A stretch of DNA of 64,000 bases from Mangifera indica (taxonomy: Eukaryota > Streptophyta > Magnoliopsida > Sapindales > Anacardiaceae), in the NCBI RefSeq assembly GCF_011075055.1, contig NC_058151.1, positions 8,264,251 through 8,328,250 on the forward strand. The letters run 5' to 3'. This document shows, piece by piece, positions 11,740-23,375 of the stretch. The stretch's first letter is position 1; each line of letters begins with the position of its first letter. Under the pieces are notes generated by a model. That model did not search any database, was not told where the DNA came from, and was given only the letters and a program-made list of their open reading frames with translations. The translations under genes were made by a program, and so were the position numbers.

Positions 11740-14328
11740 TCAAGATCTTGAGCCTTTACCTTTTTTGGATGAACGCTGGGGGGCAGATCTCGGGACTAGT
11801 GTTGGGCTTTTACATTGGGTTCGGACATGTCCTGGTTCCTTACAACGACTACAAATCTTGGGTGTAATATTTTCTTCTTGTGAAGGACATCGATTTTGGT
11901 TGGAAGGACAACTCAGATGAAAACTATCGAGAATAGGGGGCAGGATAACTTTTTCTTCTAGTGCATGCAACCATTCTGATTGGTTTCCAATAGGATTGAC
12001 AGGTTCTTGATATATTGCACGGTATAACTCAGTGAGAAAGAATGGATGAACCCATGCATTGACATTTGTGAGCCTCATGTGTCTTACAACAACAACGACA
12101 TGTTTACACGGAATACGTGAAAGCTGAAACTTTATACATGTACAAGACATTTCATTTAAGTCCACAATGCCCATGCATCTACCAAAACCAATAACCTGAT
12201 ACCGAGTAGGTGTAATTGGCCAAACCTCGAAACGTGTAGACTTTGACAAACGATGACTGATCTTCTCCTCCGTCCAAGGGGTGACGAAGTTAAAATATTC
12301 ATCTATAATTTGAAAAAATATTAATAGCACATATGTTAATAACAAACATAAGGGAAGAAATACACATTCAAATACATAGTTATTAACAATTGAGTATGTA
12401 TTTGCATGGTTTCTCCTCTCGTAAAACCATCGTTGTATAGTACAACAAATGAACTCGACGAGCATTGTGATAGGCAGACCTCATGCATGTCTGACAAGGG
12501 CATTAAATGACTCCGCAATATTAGTTGTCATAATGTTATATCGATGCCCCGAAAAGTGTGTTTTATTCCAGCGCTCAAGTTAGACCTCACATAGATAAGC
12601 CCCAGCTTGAAGGTTCATCGCATCAAGAGATCGCATCATAGCCTCAAAATCTGCTTCTGTATATGATTTTGTGACTTTCCAATATACACCCGCAATCTGC
12701 AAGGTGATAAACAATATAAGAACTTTATGGTCAAAATGTATAAAAATGTTAAACAGAGTAAAATTTTATTACTTATTTAAACATGTTACCTTTGAGTCTC
12801 GTTTGTACTTTGCTCGCATGTTATACAGAAGGTGATGAGAACAACATCCATGGTGGATATTTGAAAAGACTTCAGCCATTGTAGAGTATATAACATGATG
12901 TCGATCCGAAATTATCGCCAATTCAGAGAGGCCATGGATGCATTCTTTAATTTTCTTGAGAAACCAACATCACGTGTCATTATCTTCTTTTTTACTGACA
13001 CAAAAACCAATTGGGTATATCTGGTTATTACCATCGAGGCCCATCGCAAGGAATAAATGCCTAGATATCGATCTTTAAGGAAAAAATTGTCAATGCAAAT
13101 AGCAGGTCAGAGATATTCTCTAAATGCACGAACAAAACATCCTAATGCCATGAAAAAATACTTAAATCGATGGTTATCATCTGTTTCAATAGTAGTAATG
13201 GTTCCCAGATTAGTACGTCGTAGATTATAGCAATAATCTTATAAGAGCATAAATGATTCTTTTAGTGAGCCCCTTAATGAATTTAAAGCCCAATTTTTTG
13301 TCTGTCAAGCCTGTGAATATAAAATGTCAATTTTATACCGGTCGACGATGTCCACAATTATTTCTTTAGGTCAATAAATTCGATCAATCAACATAAACTT
13401 TGACCTCATTAATTGGCCTAAAGTTCGGGCCTAGCTTGTCTGTGATATGACATTATTTAATCAACTGAACATATGTGGGTTGGATTCATTTGGTTGATTT
13501 AAAACACTTCACCCACTTTGGATTTGGTTGCATATATATACCACTGACAGTTTTCAACCTCGCACTTGATATCTCATCATTCCCTATCAGACTTCTTGAC
13601 CTTATATTGAAATCCTTTCAGTAGGGCAAATTGTTTCACAACATCTTTCAATTGTACTATATTAAGGAAAATATCATCAAACTTTACAACGTTCTCTTCT
13701 CGGATTGATCTTGTACCATATGATGATTTTGATGGCTGTGGAAAAAAATCAGCAAGCCACCTAAATGGATCAGTGGAGATATTGTCAAAAAATGGTCCAA
13801 AATAATTTCCACCACTCAAAATAGGATCTTCAAGATGCAAACTGTTCATACTCTCGGTAACAGGTGGCTTATGCTTCATATCTGTCTCTTCAAAAGGAAT
13901 ATCAGTCATGTCATTTCCATCAAAATCACCCTAGTTGGGAACCTTATCTGTCTCTCCATGAGCCTATGAGTTTACAATATACAATGTGTCATTATTGAAA
14001 TCGATCAAGTTTTTCAAATCATATTTTTTTTTCACTCCACTAATTTCTTCTTCTTCTTCTTTCTGTCCTTTAATCGGGGTACATGTAACAAAAAAAAAAC
14101 ACATTCCTGTAAGTATTGAGACATATCAATAAGACCTTAGACATCTTCATTATTTTGGATCTGTACGGGACAGTCGAGCTCAATCTTTCTTGGCTTCATT
14201 GATAGTTGAAGGTAGTATTTTATTGGATCAAGACCACAAAACTCCTTCAAAAGCTGAATAAATCCCTCATATATTGTACCAGAGGGAATTTTAATCAATA
14301 GTTTAGATCCTCCAACATATTTCATCAT
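11740..14328 (-). pseudogene. MURA-type MULE transposase relic
   Basis: In transcription order: an N-terminal segment at 14328-14137 (KYVGGSKLLIKIPSGTIYEGF); the MuDR DNA-binding segment at 13909-13577 (IVQLKDVVKQFALLKGFQYK); the DDE core around 13080-12880 (LFLAMGLDGNNQIYPI, then KECIHGLSELAIISDRH, then HGCCSHHLLYNMRAKYK); and an intact 241-codon tail at 12465-11740. The tail has a SWIM zinc finger (CTCIKFQLSRIPCKH) and a CCHC knuckle (CSRCKEPGHVRTQC). The core is cut by stops; one expected tryptophan before CWFL is TGA. An AT-rich intron-like insertion at about 12305-12380 is read through in the tail. The living enzyme would cut and rejoin element ends in the nucleus. This copy cannot. Confidence 0.88.
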
Positions 14329-14439
14329 GTTGTCATCACCTTAAATTCATTCTCCTTGGTAACGAACCGATGCATAACCAACAATTTTAATTATCACTCC
14401 TGCAATGACAAATTTGTGAAAAAAATTAATCATTTATAA
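14329..14439. other. Upstream of the MURA relic
   Basis: Short segment between the presumed transposase start and the right-hand tandem array. Nothing recognisable beyond AT-rich sequence. Confidence 0.4.
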
Positions 14440-15550
14440 TAAAAAGTCCACTATAAACATTTAAAATAGTCTTACACTGATTAATATCAAAATACCTCTT
14501 TTATTTTTCTAATATTTTATTTAACCATCTATAATTATCTAACACTTTATTTAACATCCTTGTACGTTGTCATGTATCAAAATGCATCTATCTATTTTTA
14601 ACATTTTATTTAGAACGTTCTTACAATGTTTCATATTAAAATACCCTTATATCTTTTAAACATTTCATTTACCCCTATAATTATCTAACCTTTAATTTTA
14701 TACCCTTATATGTTGTTTTACATAAAAATATATTTATCTATTGTTTACATATCATTTAAAACCGTTATACAATATTTAATATCAAAATACCCCTCATATT
14801 TTTCTAACATTTCATATAATACTCTTGTATGTTGTCTTGTATCAAAATACATCTATCTACTCTTGACATGTTATTTAAATCTTTCATATATTATGTACTA
14901 TCAATATAGTTCTATATTTTTTTAATATTTTATTTAGCCCCTCATACTTATCTAATCTTTCATTTAACACCTTTGTATGTTGTCTTGTATCAAAATGTAT
15001 CTATCTATTCTTAACATGTTATTTAAATCATTCATATATTATGTAATATCAAAATACCCCCATATTTTTTTAATATTTCATTTTACCCCCTATAATTATC
15101 TAACATTAATTTACACCTTTCTATGATGTCTTGTATCAAAATGCATCTATCTTTTCTTAATATGTTATTTAAATCTTTCATATATTATGTAATATCAAAA
15201 TACCATCCATATTTTCTAACATATCATTTTGCACCTATAATTATCTAACATTTCATTTAACACCCTTGTATGTTCTATTATTTAAAAATATATCTATCTA
15301 TTCCTAACAATTCATTTAAAACATTCTTATAATGTTTAATATCAAAATACCCCTCATATTTTTTAACATTTCATTTAGCCTCCCATAATTATCTAACACT
15401 GCATTTAACACCTTTGTATGTTGTCTTGTATCAAAATATATATATCTTTCTTAATCTATTATTTAAATCTTTTATATATCGTATAATATCAAAATACCTC
15501 CCATATTTTTCTACCATTTCATTTAACCCCTAAACTATTATCTAATATTC
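14440..15550. repeat. Tandem array of about 147-bp units at the MULE right end
   Basis: About seven to eight diverged units. The phrase TGTTGTCTTGTATCAAAATGCATCTATCT recurs in varied form near 14565, 14711, 14830, 14979, 15124, 15271 and 15420. Spacing is 145-149 except one short step of 119. Each unit also has TAATTATCTAACATTTCATTTA and AATATCAAAATACCCC. The unit is unrelated by eye to the 118-bp array at the other end. Confidence 0.85.
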
Positions 15551-15900
15551 AAATACTCATTTTACATGACATACAAACTAAATTTAACTAAAGTTAAGAT
15601 TCGTATAAATACTTTTTTTTTATGATTTGACTTTTACCGATTTGAATTCAGAAATACGAACTTTTTCTTTCCTTTCGAACTTGTAGTAATTGATATTAAG
15701 TAAAAATGAGAGTGAGAGTGAGTGTTTGAGTAATATGAGAAGTGTATATAATAAGAGTATGAGAGTTTATATAGATGTGATGAAGGGTAATTTTAGTATT
15801 TTAAAAAACATTTAAGATATTTTTACTTAAGAATAGAAAAAAATGATATTTTTACTTAAGAATTGGTCAAATAAGTATTTTTACTTAATAAAATGGTAAA
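15551..15900. other. MULE right subterminal region
   Basis: Contains a GAGAGTGAGAGTGAGTGTTTG stretch near 15710-15730 and three direct copies of an AAGATATTTTTACTTAAGAAT-like phrase at about 15810-15885, just inside the terminal repeat. No gene. Confidence 0.5.
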
Positions 15901-15935
15901 ACATATATTTAATATAATTTTCCTTAATCAAATAT

Positions 15936-16374
15936 GCTAGATTTGATCGTATTGTGTATCCTAATTAATTTTGTTTTTTACTATTCATCATTTAATAAAT
16001 TCTCTAGAATTAGCGGGGCCGGCGTCTAATCTAATCCTACCCTCTATTTGTAATTAAAAAATTTGTACCTGTTTGATTTGTTTTAGAAGGCAATGATTCT
16101 TATTATTGCTGCCGCCGATCTTGTACCGAAAATTCACCTAACAGTAGCAATAACAATTGTTTGTATGGATTTCCCAAGAATTGTGCACATGAATACGTTT
16201 TTAAATATATAATTTAAATACATAAGTAATGTATTATTATATAAATAATTATTATTTTATTTTTAATTTAAAATCACTTAATCACATGATAATATATTAT
16301 TTATATATTCAAAATTATATATAAAAAATATATATATATAATTTTATTATTGTGAAAACTGTCAACATTTATCA
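15936..16374. repeat. Intergenic AT-rich DNA with a short MITE
   Basis: At about 16195-16345 the sequence has the alternating ATAATTATTATTTTATTTTTAATTTAAAATCACTTAATCACATGATAATATATTATT pattern in shortened, palindromic form seen at several other sites in the window. Interpreted as a MITE copy. Nothing else recognised. Confidence 0.5.
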
Positions 16375-16562
16375 AGATGGGTTTGGTTAAAAAGATAAAA
16401 AGATTAATCTAATGATGTATTTTTTTATTATTTATAATGCTTTATTCGTTTGTAATTAATAAAATGTTTCGATAATTTTTATTATTAATAATAATAGAAC
16501 ATCTAATATAAGAGGTAATTTGATTTTTACTTTTATTTTAGACATTAAAAGATTATCAAAGT
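16375..16562. mobile_element. Left part of a MITE split by the copia element
   Basis: Starts near GGGTTTGGTTAAAAAGAT, similar to the outer ends of the paired elements at 49.31-50.22 kb. It continues, across the retrotransposon, into 24368-24560 (AATTTGATTTTGTTACATTT..., ACATTTAAGGAAATAAT), which resembles the interior of those elements. The copia insertion therefore landed inside an older MITE. Alignment is by eye. Confidence 0.45.
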
Positions 16563-16951
16563 TGTAAGCATAATCAAATAATTTCAGGATCATAGAAAGC
16601 ATACCCGGTTTTCCAGAATCTGAACAATTGGAGATGATTTTATGATTCAATGCACTCCTGGAAATGTCCACAGCACGATTTGCTGATTATCTCTTTCGTT
16701 TCTACAAGAATTCTCCCAGAGAATTGATTTGGGAAGAGTAATGTAATGCTGTATTTGTTTTCTGTAAATTATGTCTTTTTGTTTTCTTCTGTGTTTACCT
16801 CCCAATGGAAGTTACATGCCATTTAAATAAAGGAGGGAGTGGCAGTTATTAAAAATAACTGCCAAGGGCAAAATAGTAAAATGTCAATCATGGGTTAACC
16901 TATAACCCTAATGGATCGGGTCAACCCATCATAGGTGGACCGGATCCAATA
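16563..16951 (-). repeat. 3' LTR of copia I
   Basis: 389 bp. On the minus strand it begins TATTGGATCC and ends GCTTACA. The TATTGG start (instead of the common TGTTGG) is shared with the other LTR, so it was present in the parent copy. Confidence 0.95.
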
Positions 16952-18073
16952 TCTCCCACTCACACATGATGGGTAATTCGAATCACAATACTCTTTTACA
17001 GAAATCTTACAGAACAGAGCAATTCATACTAGCAAACGTGTCGTGCGACCTTGCGAGCAACCTGCACTTGGGAGCTAATATACTATGCATCTGTTAGGAA
17101 TAACATAGTCGCTTCAACCCAAAATAAAATAAAGCGTTAGTCTCGCAGCACCCCAGACTTACTCGATAACACTAGCTCCCTTTAATCCCTTATTCATTAT
17201 AGTGTTATATTCCTATGTATCCATGATCAAGTCCAATCTCCTGTATGAGTGACATGACCGGCCGGCCAATGGACACACGTAATATATAAGTCTTCCTCAT
17301 CTACTCGGAATTCTCAATTTAAACTTAGCTGTTTTTCTAGTCATGTTCCATAGACTGAATCATTCATAGCCATAGGTTTCAAGCTAAGATAGCAACACTA
17401 AGAATAAACATCAAATAACAGCAAAGAGTCAAAGGGTACCATCATGAGGTAATCCTCATAAAGTCTCACACAGTGAAGGAGCAGGGATTTATCCTTCCAC
17501 TACTTCAAGCGGTCGTCTTATTCATGCACACATGGTATGAATCATGTGCTACAATGTGTATCTTTTCAAAATGTCATTACCAACATTGTACAGATCTTAG
17601 TTCAGTCGCTGCACTCAGCGCCTAACCTGAGTTCTTAATCATCTCTCCAATCTTGCAGGTGTCTTTATCTATTAAGAACTCACATCTGGCATTCACAAGT
17701 TATTTGGACGTGGGGAATCCAAATCGGTCATTTTCAAATCTATCAAGTCATGACCTCATCTTGATTAATCATCAAGGCGACATATCAAATAATTCATTTC
17801 TTGAACAATTCTCATTTTCTAAGTGCGTTCTTCAAACCGCATCAATCTTAAGAAATATGTCTCATCTTTGCACGCTCTCCTCAGCGTCAAAGACGATTGC
17901 TCGTGTGAGAGAGCCAATCAAACTTGTGTGACATTATCATCTTGTTGAGATTTCAAAAATAAACTATGTGTATATCTATAAACACCATGAATTCAAACAC
18001 ATAAAATAAATTCAAACTCTTTGATGTTCTAACGTTGTGTTACAAGTACAATATATACTCAACAAGTTATCTA
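16952..18073 (-). other. Long 3' untranslated region of copia I
   Basis: About 1.1 kb separates the end of RNase H from the 3' LTR. That is long for copia elements. A 92-codon frame on the opposite (plus) strand at 17653-17931 shows no recognisable domain and is probably chance. Confidence 0.7.
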
Positions 18074-18733
18074 TCATATTCTACGCAAGCCAAGGGACTT
18101 AACATGTGCAAGATATACATCTCTTGAGATCGGTTTTGTTAGAGGATCAGCAATCATGTTATGCGTAGAAATATATTGTACGATCACTTCCTTCTTCGAA
18201 ATGATGTCTCTGACAAAGTTATATCTGGTGTCGATATGTTTGGTTCTATTATGGAATTTGGGATCTTTTGTGAAAGCTATCGCAGCTTGATTATCACAAT
18301 GCATAACTATAGGACCAACTGATGCATCCATTACACCCAAATTCTCAAAAAATCTTTTCAACCAAACAGCTTCTTGCACAGCAGCAGAACATGCTACAAA
18401 TTCTGCTTCCATTGTGGATAAGGCTATGCACGTTTGTTTCTTACTGCTCCAAGATATAGCGCCATTTTGGAGTAAGAAAGCATAACTTGAAGTTGATTTG
18501 CATTGGTCCAAGTCACCACCCCAGTCAGCATCCGAATAGCCAACGATACGCAAATCTTTTCCTTGGTAGCATAAACAATAATCCACAGTGCCTTTCAGAT
18601 ATCTCAATATCCTCTTTACAGCCTTCCAGTGCTCCCTTCCTGGATTTGATTGATATCGACTAACCAATCCGACAGCGAAGCATATATCGGGACGAGTACA
18701 CATCATCGCGTACATAAGACTTCCAACCGCATT
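18074..18733 (-). pseudogene. Copia I RNase H segment
   Basis: C-terminal part of the polyprotein. It begins with MYAMMCTRPDICFAVG, continues with HWKAVKRILRYLKGT and SDADWGGD, and ends with the HCDNQAAIAFTKDPKFHNRTKHID block and a DPLTKP motif. These are the standard copia RT-connection and RNase H landmarks, which degrade the RNA strand during reverse transcription. It is in the same reading frame as the upstream segments, separated from RT only by a TGA at 18734-18736. Confidence 0.93.
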
Positions 18734-20011
18734 TCAATAAGGTACAAGAGACATTTCATTTATTTCGTTTTGAGTCTTTGGACACAAGTTTTGGCTCAAT
18801 AAATCGCCTTTTGACACAGGATTATCTACGGGCTTGCAGTTTCCCATGTTGAATCGTTCTAGAATCTTTTGGATATAACGCTCTTGTGACAGAGCCAAAA
18901 GTCTTTTTGAACGATCCTTTTTGATTTTTATACCTAAAATATAATCTGCTTCACCCATATCCTTCATGTCAAAATTTGCAGATAACCAATTTTTAATGAT
19001 CATCACATATTCCAAATCACTCCCAGCTATCAGCACATCATCCACATAAAGAGATAGAATTGCAAACTTGTCATCAGATCTTTTCACATAAACACAATGA
19101 TCTTGTTCTAACATCTTAAAATTATAAGACAATATTGCCTTATGAAATTTTAAGTACCATTGTCTTGATGACTGTTTTAGGCCATATATAGATTTTTGGA
19201 GCTTGCATACTTTACGCTCTTGGCCTTTTACCACGAAACCTACAGGCTGATCCATGTAGATTTCTTCGTCAAGCTCTCCATTAAGAAAAGCTGTTTTGAC
19301 ATCCATCTGATACAATTCTAGATCTAAGTGTGCTACTATGGCTAGAATGACACGGATTGAAGTAAATCTCACTACAGGCGAAAAGGTTTCTTCATAATCT
19401 ATACCTTCTTGTTGAGTATAGCCTTTTGCCACTAGCCGAGCTTTGTATCTATCTATTGAGCCATCCGCCTTTCGTTTAATTTTAAGAATCCATTTATTCC
19501 CAATGGGTTTTCGACACGGCGGTATGTCCACTAGACTCCAAACTTGGTTAAGTTCCATGGATCTCATTTCTTCCTCTAATGCTTCTTGCCACTTTTCCTT
19601 ATTAAGGGATGATAGAGCTTCTTTGATATTTTTAGGCTCATCGTCTTCCGGAGGAGCAGTTATGAAAACTTCATTTTCAATTTCGAAGCGTCTCTTGGGG
19701 ATTCGAGAACGTTCGCTCCTTCGCAATTGAGGATCTTCGCTCCCACTATCCGAAATAGGTTGGAGTATAACCTCATTGCTCCCACTATCTGTAATAGGTA
19801 GAGACATCGTCTCTTGTGACACAACTAATGGTCGCTGGGACGAACCTTCTCCACATTCCTCTTCCGTTTCATACAGATGAAGACTTTTATCGATATCACC
19901 CTTTTCAGGAAATTCATTTTCTATGAATGTCACATCTCGAGATTCTATTTCAGTCACTCTTCCATCAAAGTCCTCTCCTATGAACACATACCCTTTGGAG
20001 TGCTCAGAGTA
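18734..20011 (-). pseudogene. Copia I reverse transcriptase segment
   Basis: Contains [21 protein letters not shown], then [21 protein letters not shown], then [22 protein letters not shown], then [15 protein letters not shown], and the catalytic [13 protein letters not shown]. An acidic low-complexity linker with a repeated SDSGSNE/SDSGSED motif precedes the RT domain. The segment is bounded upstream by the TGA at 20012-20014 (an arginine CGA position by context) and downstream by the TGA at 18734-18736. It would copy the RNA genome into DNA in the particle. Confidence 0.93.
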
Positions 20012-21100
20012 TCATATAAAGATACATTTCTTACCTCTTGGACCCAATTTTTCGAATTTATGGAATGTGTCATGGATATATGCAGCAGACCCCCAAGGGC
20101 GCATCATATTTAATTCAGGTTTCCTACCTGTCCATAACTCATAAGGTGTAGAAATTACTGACTTAGTAGGCACACGGTTAAGTATATAAGTCGCAGTCAT
20201 TAAAGCATCTCCCCAATACGAAATTGGAAGATTTGCTTGCGCCATCATAGACCTAACCATTTCCAACAGTGTTCGATTCCGTCTCTCTGCTACACCATTT
20301 TGTTGCGGAGTTCTAGGAATCGTCAATTGCCTCATAATTCCTTTTTCACTACATAATTCCTTAAATTCGGTAGATAAATATTCACGACCTCGATCAGTTC
20401 TCAAGGCTTTTATTCTTTTGTCTAACTGATTCTCAACCTCATTCATATAATGTCTAAAACAATCTATTGCTTCTGACTTATGGGAGATCAAATAGACATA
20501 ACCAAAACATGAATAATCATCTATGAAAGTGATGAAATAGAATGCTCCTTTTCTAGCTCTAACATTCATAGGTCCACAAATATCTGAGTGCACAAGTTGC
20601 AGAGGAACTTCAGCTCTAATAGCTTTGCCAAAAGGTTTTCTAGTAGTTTTTCCTACTAGACAATGCTCACAAATAGGCAAATCTATTTTCGTGACAGGTC
20701 CTAATAAACCTTCACGGGCCAATCTGTTTATTCTCTCTTGGCCAATATGCCCTAATCTAGCATGCCATTTATTTGCATCCACATCTAGACTATTAGGAGT
20801 TGCAAATAAAGAAAAACTAACAGTATTATCATTAATACAATTTAAGGTGTCCAGCACCATAAAACCTTCAGACATAAATCCACATCCATAAAACATATTG
20901 TTATAAAAAAGCTTAACCAAGTTCTCAGAGAAAATAAAACAATATCCCAATTTTAACAAAACCATTACAGAGACCAGATTTCGTCGAATTTCTGGAGCAT
21001 ATAAAACATCATGTAGGTACAAGGTTTGACCACCGCGCAAAACTAATTTGCATGTGCCTATTCCTTTCACTTCAACTTTGGTATTATTACCTACATATAT
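20012..21100 (-). pseudogene. Copia I integrase segment
   Basis: After the protease tail ([18 protein letters not shown]) comes the zinc-binding HH-CC region with WHARLGHIG and CEHCLVGK. The catalytic core follows, with [29 protein letters not shown] and [16 protein letters not shown]. The D-D-E set is visible, and a GKKCIFI tail leads to the stop at 20012-20014. Upstream it is separated from gag-protease by TAG at 21101-21103. It would join the DNA copy to the chromosome. Confidence 0.93.
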
Positions 21101-22126
21101 CTACCGTGTTTCTCTCGGTATTCGACGAAATTCTACGAAAGTGTCTCTGTCACGAGCTACATGGTTTGTTGCTCCTGAGTCTACAGTCCACATAGGATGA
21201 GATTCAGTTAAGAAAACGGTACTGGAAACATAAATCTCACAATTTGAGACAAGATAAGACAATACCTTTTTCGGCTCCGTGCATTCACGGGCGAAATGAC
21301 CCTTGTTACCACAGTTATAACAGGTCAGTTTAGACTTATCTCTTTTCCCATAGCGCTTGCCTCTTTTGCGCTTGAACCGTTTGTTCTTGTTCACAGGTCC
21401 TTGGACGATCTCTTTTCCTTTTCCTGATTTTCGCCATTTTCTCTTATAGCCAGAAAACTTCTTCGAACTGGACTCGGCAACGTATGCTTGAGCATTTAGT
21501 CCAGCAGCCTCTAGGCGCTCAGCTTCCAGTTCAAGATGGCGAGCAATATCATCAAAAGTCCTGATATTGTCATTATGGGTCATGTTCACTTTCATATGCT
21601 CCCAACTATCAGGAAGAGATCGTATAACAGCTTGCACTTGCTGTTCATCAGTCAAATCATGCCCAGCTTTCTTTAGCTCAATTATCATGTTCGACATTTC
21701 CCTCAGATGTTGCTTCATTGGCTTATTGGGGACTTTCTTATATGTGTCGAACTTGATGGTCAACTGCCGCAGTTTAGAGACGGTCGTTCCTCCAAACTTT
21801 TCTGTCAATGCTACCCACATAGCATTTGCAGTTTTAAATTGCTCATACTGATAAGCAATATCATCATTCATTGAGCTGATGAGTATTCCTCTGGCAGTCG
21901 AATCTTTCTTTTTCCAGGAATTATAAGCGTCCATATTACGCCTATGTTGGGCATTATTAGGATTCTGCCCCTCAGCCAGTTGGGGCTCATCCATAACCTG
22001 ATTAACAGCTTCCAAGGCATCCTGTTCATCTAGGATATAGTGCATTCTCATTCTCCATATTTTATAATTGTCTCCATTCAATCTTTCTCCCTTATTCAAA
22101 TCGGCAATTATGTTTTTCGAAGCCAT
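21101..22126 (-). pseudogene. Copia I gag and protease segment
   Basis: A 341-residue open segment. It starts MASKNIIADLNKGERLNGDNY, carries the UBN2-type gag domain (KFDTYKKVPNKPMKQHL, IRSLPDSWEHMK), a basic stretch, one CCHC knuckle (CYNCGNKGHFAREC), and the aspartic protease active site WTVDSGATNH. It ends at TAG 21101-21103, where the frame simply continues into the protease tail and integrase. TGG-to-TAG is the likely change. Gag forms the particle and packages RNA. The whole gag-pol frame, 22126 to 18074, would be about 1350 residues and has no frameshift. Confidence 0.93.
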
Positions 22127-22469
22127 TTCAATATATAACTACAGAGATACGCAACACAACACCAACAATAAGATATATACATATTTTATTGTCGCAATTG
22201 TGCATTTAAAGATTAAAATATGTCACATAAGGCATAGAGTCGAAAGTTCACCATGTTCCAATCATCGTCTATAACTCAAATGTTTCATATTTTAACAATT
22301 AATCCAATCGCGTCAATGTATATTCCAGACGAGAATAAATTAATTCTACCAGTCTCAGAATTCTCACAAATAATCCATAAAACATATATATTATATCAAC
22401 ATTGAGAGTTTAACATAATCATAATTCAAAAATAAACAAATATGCATGAAATAAATATGGACATGAAAT

Positions 22470-23024
22470 TCAACGACTATGACTAACTTCTGAACTATCC
22501 TTGGTTTGAGATTTGTACAATTTAAAACAGGGCATCTTGTTAATCAAACGCTCTCCATATTTATAGGGATTTGATCTCCACCAATCAGATTGAGAAAAAA
22601 CATTTTCTCTATCTCTAACAATACTAGGAGTAACTTTATCTAAGATAAAGTTATTATCATACTTGCGATAGCCTACATGCCTCGCACTACGTTGATTTGG
22701 GAAAATTGAGAGTGATGTAGATTTTCTTATATTCATTACAATTCTGCGTTCTTCAGCGAGCTGTAATTCATCCACACATTGCCAATAATTCTTGAATTTC
22801 TTGCCCCGAACAAGATTAGAAATTATTGAAGTCCAATAATCTGGCAATGATCTTAGTAATCCAGATATCCTCTCATTTCCAGTTAATTTTATGCCCTTGT
22901 CTTTTAAATCGTTATATCTCTCATGCATGACACCAATGTGAGTGTAAAGATTGTGCACTGGATTCATCTTATAGTTCAGATAGTAGTCCTTAGTCAACAT
23001 GTTCACCCTATATATGACCAACAA
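22470..23024 (-). pseudogene. Second gag-like open frame in the copia I leader
   Basis: A 184-codon frame on the element's sense strand. The segment MHERYNDLKDKGIKLTGNER followed by ISGLLRSLPDYWTSI and DELQLAEERR looks like the UBN2/retrotransposon gag fold (compare IRSLPDSWEHM in the main gag). It has no CCHC knuckle. It may be a captured gag fragment of another copia, or a duplicate gag domain. The similarity is from motif reading only. It lies between the primer-binding site and the true gag start. Confidence 0.5.
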
Positions 23025-23333
23025 ATGGACAATAATAAATTATACATGCATAACAATATAAACAACACATGTTCACATGTTTAGCAAAGTATAATTCAAA
23101 ACCATGATCAAAATAACACATATAAGTGTTTAATTCATGCATAAACAGATCACAAAGAACTGAATCTGAGCTAATATAAGCTGCCAGGTATAAATAGAAG
23201 CATTCACGTGCTCCCACTAGCCAAAGTAATGTCTCACGCGCCTACACGCTCCGGGAAATGCACGTCACGCGCCTCCACGCGCCGGACCATGGCCCTCACG
23301 CGCCTCCACGCGCTCTCACGCTCGATCAAAGCA

Positions 23334-23375
23334 TTGACCGTTGACTGGTCAATATTTTGACCGTTGACTGGTCAA
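23334..23375. promoter_or_regulatory. Duplicated W-box palindrome in the copia I leader
   Basis: Two near-identical copies of TTGACCGTTGACTGGTCAA stand in tandem, each with TTGAC W-box cores on both strands. They are followed by further TTGAC cores at about 23420-23475. W-boxes are WRKY-factor sites in defence promoters. Here they are downstream of the 5' LTR, so any role in expression is inference. Confidence 0.5.

Larger units (their letters stand above)
5201..15933. mobile_element. Decayed Kaonashi-type MULE with Ulp1 relic, about 10.7 kb
   Basis: Terminal inverted repeats pair 5201-5229 (ATTTAATCAAAGGAAATTATA...) with the reverse complement of about 15901-15933 (ATTTGATTAAGGAAAATTATA...). 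A second, imperfect copy of the left end lies at about 5154-5181. Between the ends are a DUF1985/Ulp1-like relic on the plus strand and a MURA transposase relic on the minus strand, in tail-to-tail arrangement. Each end also has a large tandem array. MULEs carrying a SUMO-protease-like (Ulp1, C48) gene are known in plants as Kaonashi/KIUL elements. Both genes are broken by many stops, so the copy is dead. No target duplication was recognised. Confidence 0.8.

Noticed and set aside
17653..17931. 92-codon plus-strand frame in the copia I 3' region
   Set aside because: No recognised domain, antisense to the element, and in a region known to be untranslated; could be chance.
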